The notes beneath the pieces are model-generated. The model worked only from the letters and a program-made list of their open reading frames with translations, had not been told where the DNA came from and did not search any database. A program made the translations under genes and the position numbers. This document shows, piece by piece, positions 63,529 through 64,000 of a stretch of 64,000 bases of DNA. The stretch's first letter is position 1, and every line of letters starts with the position of its first letter. Where the stretch lies: assembly GCF_025583945.1 (NCBI RefSeq), contig NZ_JAOEGU010000003.1, positions 62,001-126,000 of the forward strand, read 5' to 3'. The DNA comes from Methylobacter psychrophilus. GTDB lineage: Bacteria; Pseudomonadota; Gammaproteobacteria; Methylococcales; Methylomonadaceae.

Positions 63529-64000
63529 ATGTTAAAGAACCGTTTTGTGCAACAACTATTCAGCAGTTTTATAGATCTAACTCCAATTCTTGTCGTTGTT
63601 TTGATTTTTCAGGTTCTGGTTATTCGTCAGCCTTTGCCTGATGCCGCTAATTTAATTACCGGCGCACTCTTTGTTGTTGTTGGTCTTACCCTGTTTATTC
63701 AGGGACTGGAACAAAGCCTTTTTCCTCTTGGCGAATCAATGGCTTATGCTTTCGCCAACAAAGGCAGTTTATTCTGGCTGCTAGCCTTTGCCTTTTGCCT
63801 GGGTTTTGGAGCAGCCGTTGCTGAACCAGCCCTGTTAGCCATTGCTGAAAAAGCGGCAAATATCGCCAGTTTGGGCAACATGATCGAACAAACCGATATT
63901 GCCAAGGACAATTATGCCTTCGGATTGCGTATGGCTGTCGCCCTGTCTGTTGGTTTTTCCATTTTAATCGGCATATTAAGAATTATTCGTGGCTGGCCCG
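63529..64000 (+). CDS. DUF1538 membrane protein (cut by window end)
   Basis: The frame is open from ATG 63529 to the window edge (157 codons). GGAAAG lies ahead of the start. The product begins MLKNRFVQQLFSSFIDLTPI and shows long helices (ILVVVLIFQVLVI, LITGALFVVVGLTLFIQGLE). The stretches SLFPLGESMAYAFANKG and GFGAAVAEPALLAIAEKA are the signature of DUF1538 proteins, which often occur as paired membrane proteins beside P-II-like regulators. Function is unknown. Confidence 0.88.
   Translation, partial: MLKNRFVQQLFSSFIDLTPILVVVLIFQVLVIRQPLPDAANLITGALFVVVGLTLFIQGLEQSLFPLGESMAYAFANKGSLFWLLAFAFCLGFGAAVAEPALLAIAEKAANIASLGNMIEQTDIAKDNYAFGLRMAVALSVGFSILIGILRIIRGWP

Noticed and set aside
1-64000. 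CRISPR arrays, tRNA, rRNA, transposase or integrase genes, prophage
   Set aside because: None could be recognised on either strand; repeats are palindromes and short inverted-repeat elements without regular spacers.

Overview
The window reads as a chromosomal segment of a Gram-negative gammaproteobacterium. I favour a methanotroph or methylotroph of the Methylococcales type. The reasons are a PLPGAVWLF...RRK surface-sorting tail, a c'-type cytochrome, many TonB/redox genes, glycogen synthase, and a formamidase/FmdB/amide-urea transport set like the fmd cluster of Methylophilus. No methane or methanol oxidation gene, tRNA, rRNA or CRISPR is visible, so this placement is an inference.

Layout. 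(1) 1-3.3 kb: an outer-membrane efflux lipoprotein, a small basic protein, a glycine-zipper lipoprotein and a small exported protein with a C-terminal sorting tail. (2) 4-26.4 kb, plus strand: a long exported redox/TonB locus. It holds tonB-exbB-exbD, an SMP-30 lactonase-like protein, a Tat-exported dienelactone hydrolase, a DsbD/ScsB-type reductase, a single-Cys thioredoxin-like protein, cytochrome b561, cytochrome c', and a large TonB-dependent receptor. These are followed by a cysteine-free rhodanese, a DUF1549/DUF1553 protein with CxxCH, a Tat-exported DUF1501 protein, a CX3CH cytochrome, a peroxiredoxin, a di-haem cytochrome c and a PepSY membrane protein. Near-consensus sigma-54 promoters (GG-N10-GC) lie upstream of three units: tonB-exbBD, the receptor, and the rhodanese-DUF1549-DUF1501 unit. 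The first two also share a 19-bp upstream element. This makes the locus look like one regulated uptake and processing system, and it is the best candidate here for something undescribed.

(3) 27-35.4 kb: an 869-aa protein with an internal duplication and no known function, glgA and a TauE/SafE exporter on the minus strand, a likely small RNA with its own terminator, a degenerate EAL protein and alanine dehydrogenase. (4) 35.5-40.8 kb, minus strand: cysK-cysE-srpI-cysteine desulfurase, a family 2A encapsulin (sulfur nanocompartment) operon. The cargo N-terminus carries repeated GLPxExEL docking-like motifs. chrA lies upstream.

(5) 42.6-58 kb, minus strand: a nitrogen-scavenging block made of ureJ(hupE)-ureDABCEFG, an outer-membrane porin, a five-gene urea/short-amide ABC transporter (urtABCDE/FmdDEF-like), fmdB and formamidase fmdA. 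The porin and fmdA share a 114-bp upstream block and so are probably co-regulated. (6) 58-63.3 kb, plus strand: an NCS1 permease fused to a histidine kinase and receiver, then a REC-LuxR response regulator, which is the obvious candidate regulator of block 5. A DUF1538 membrane protein runs off the end.

Two families of MITE-like elements, several long palindromes and a dispersed TTCGTGG-type repeat fill the intergenic spaces. Two element copies sit inside the urease operon, and two others supply or abut the stop codon of the preceding gene.
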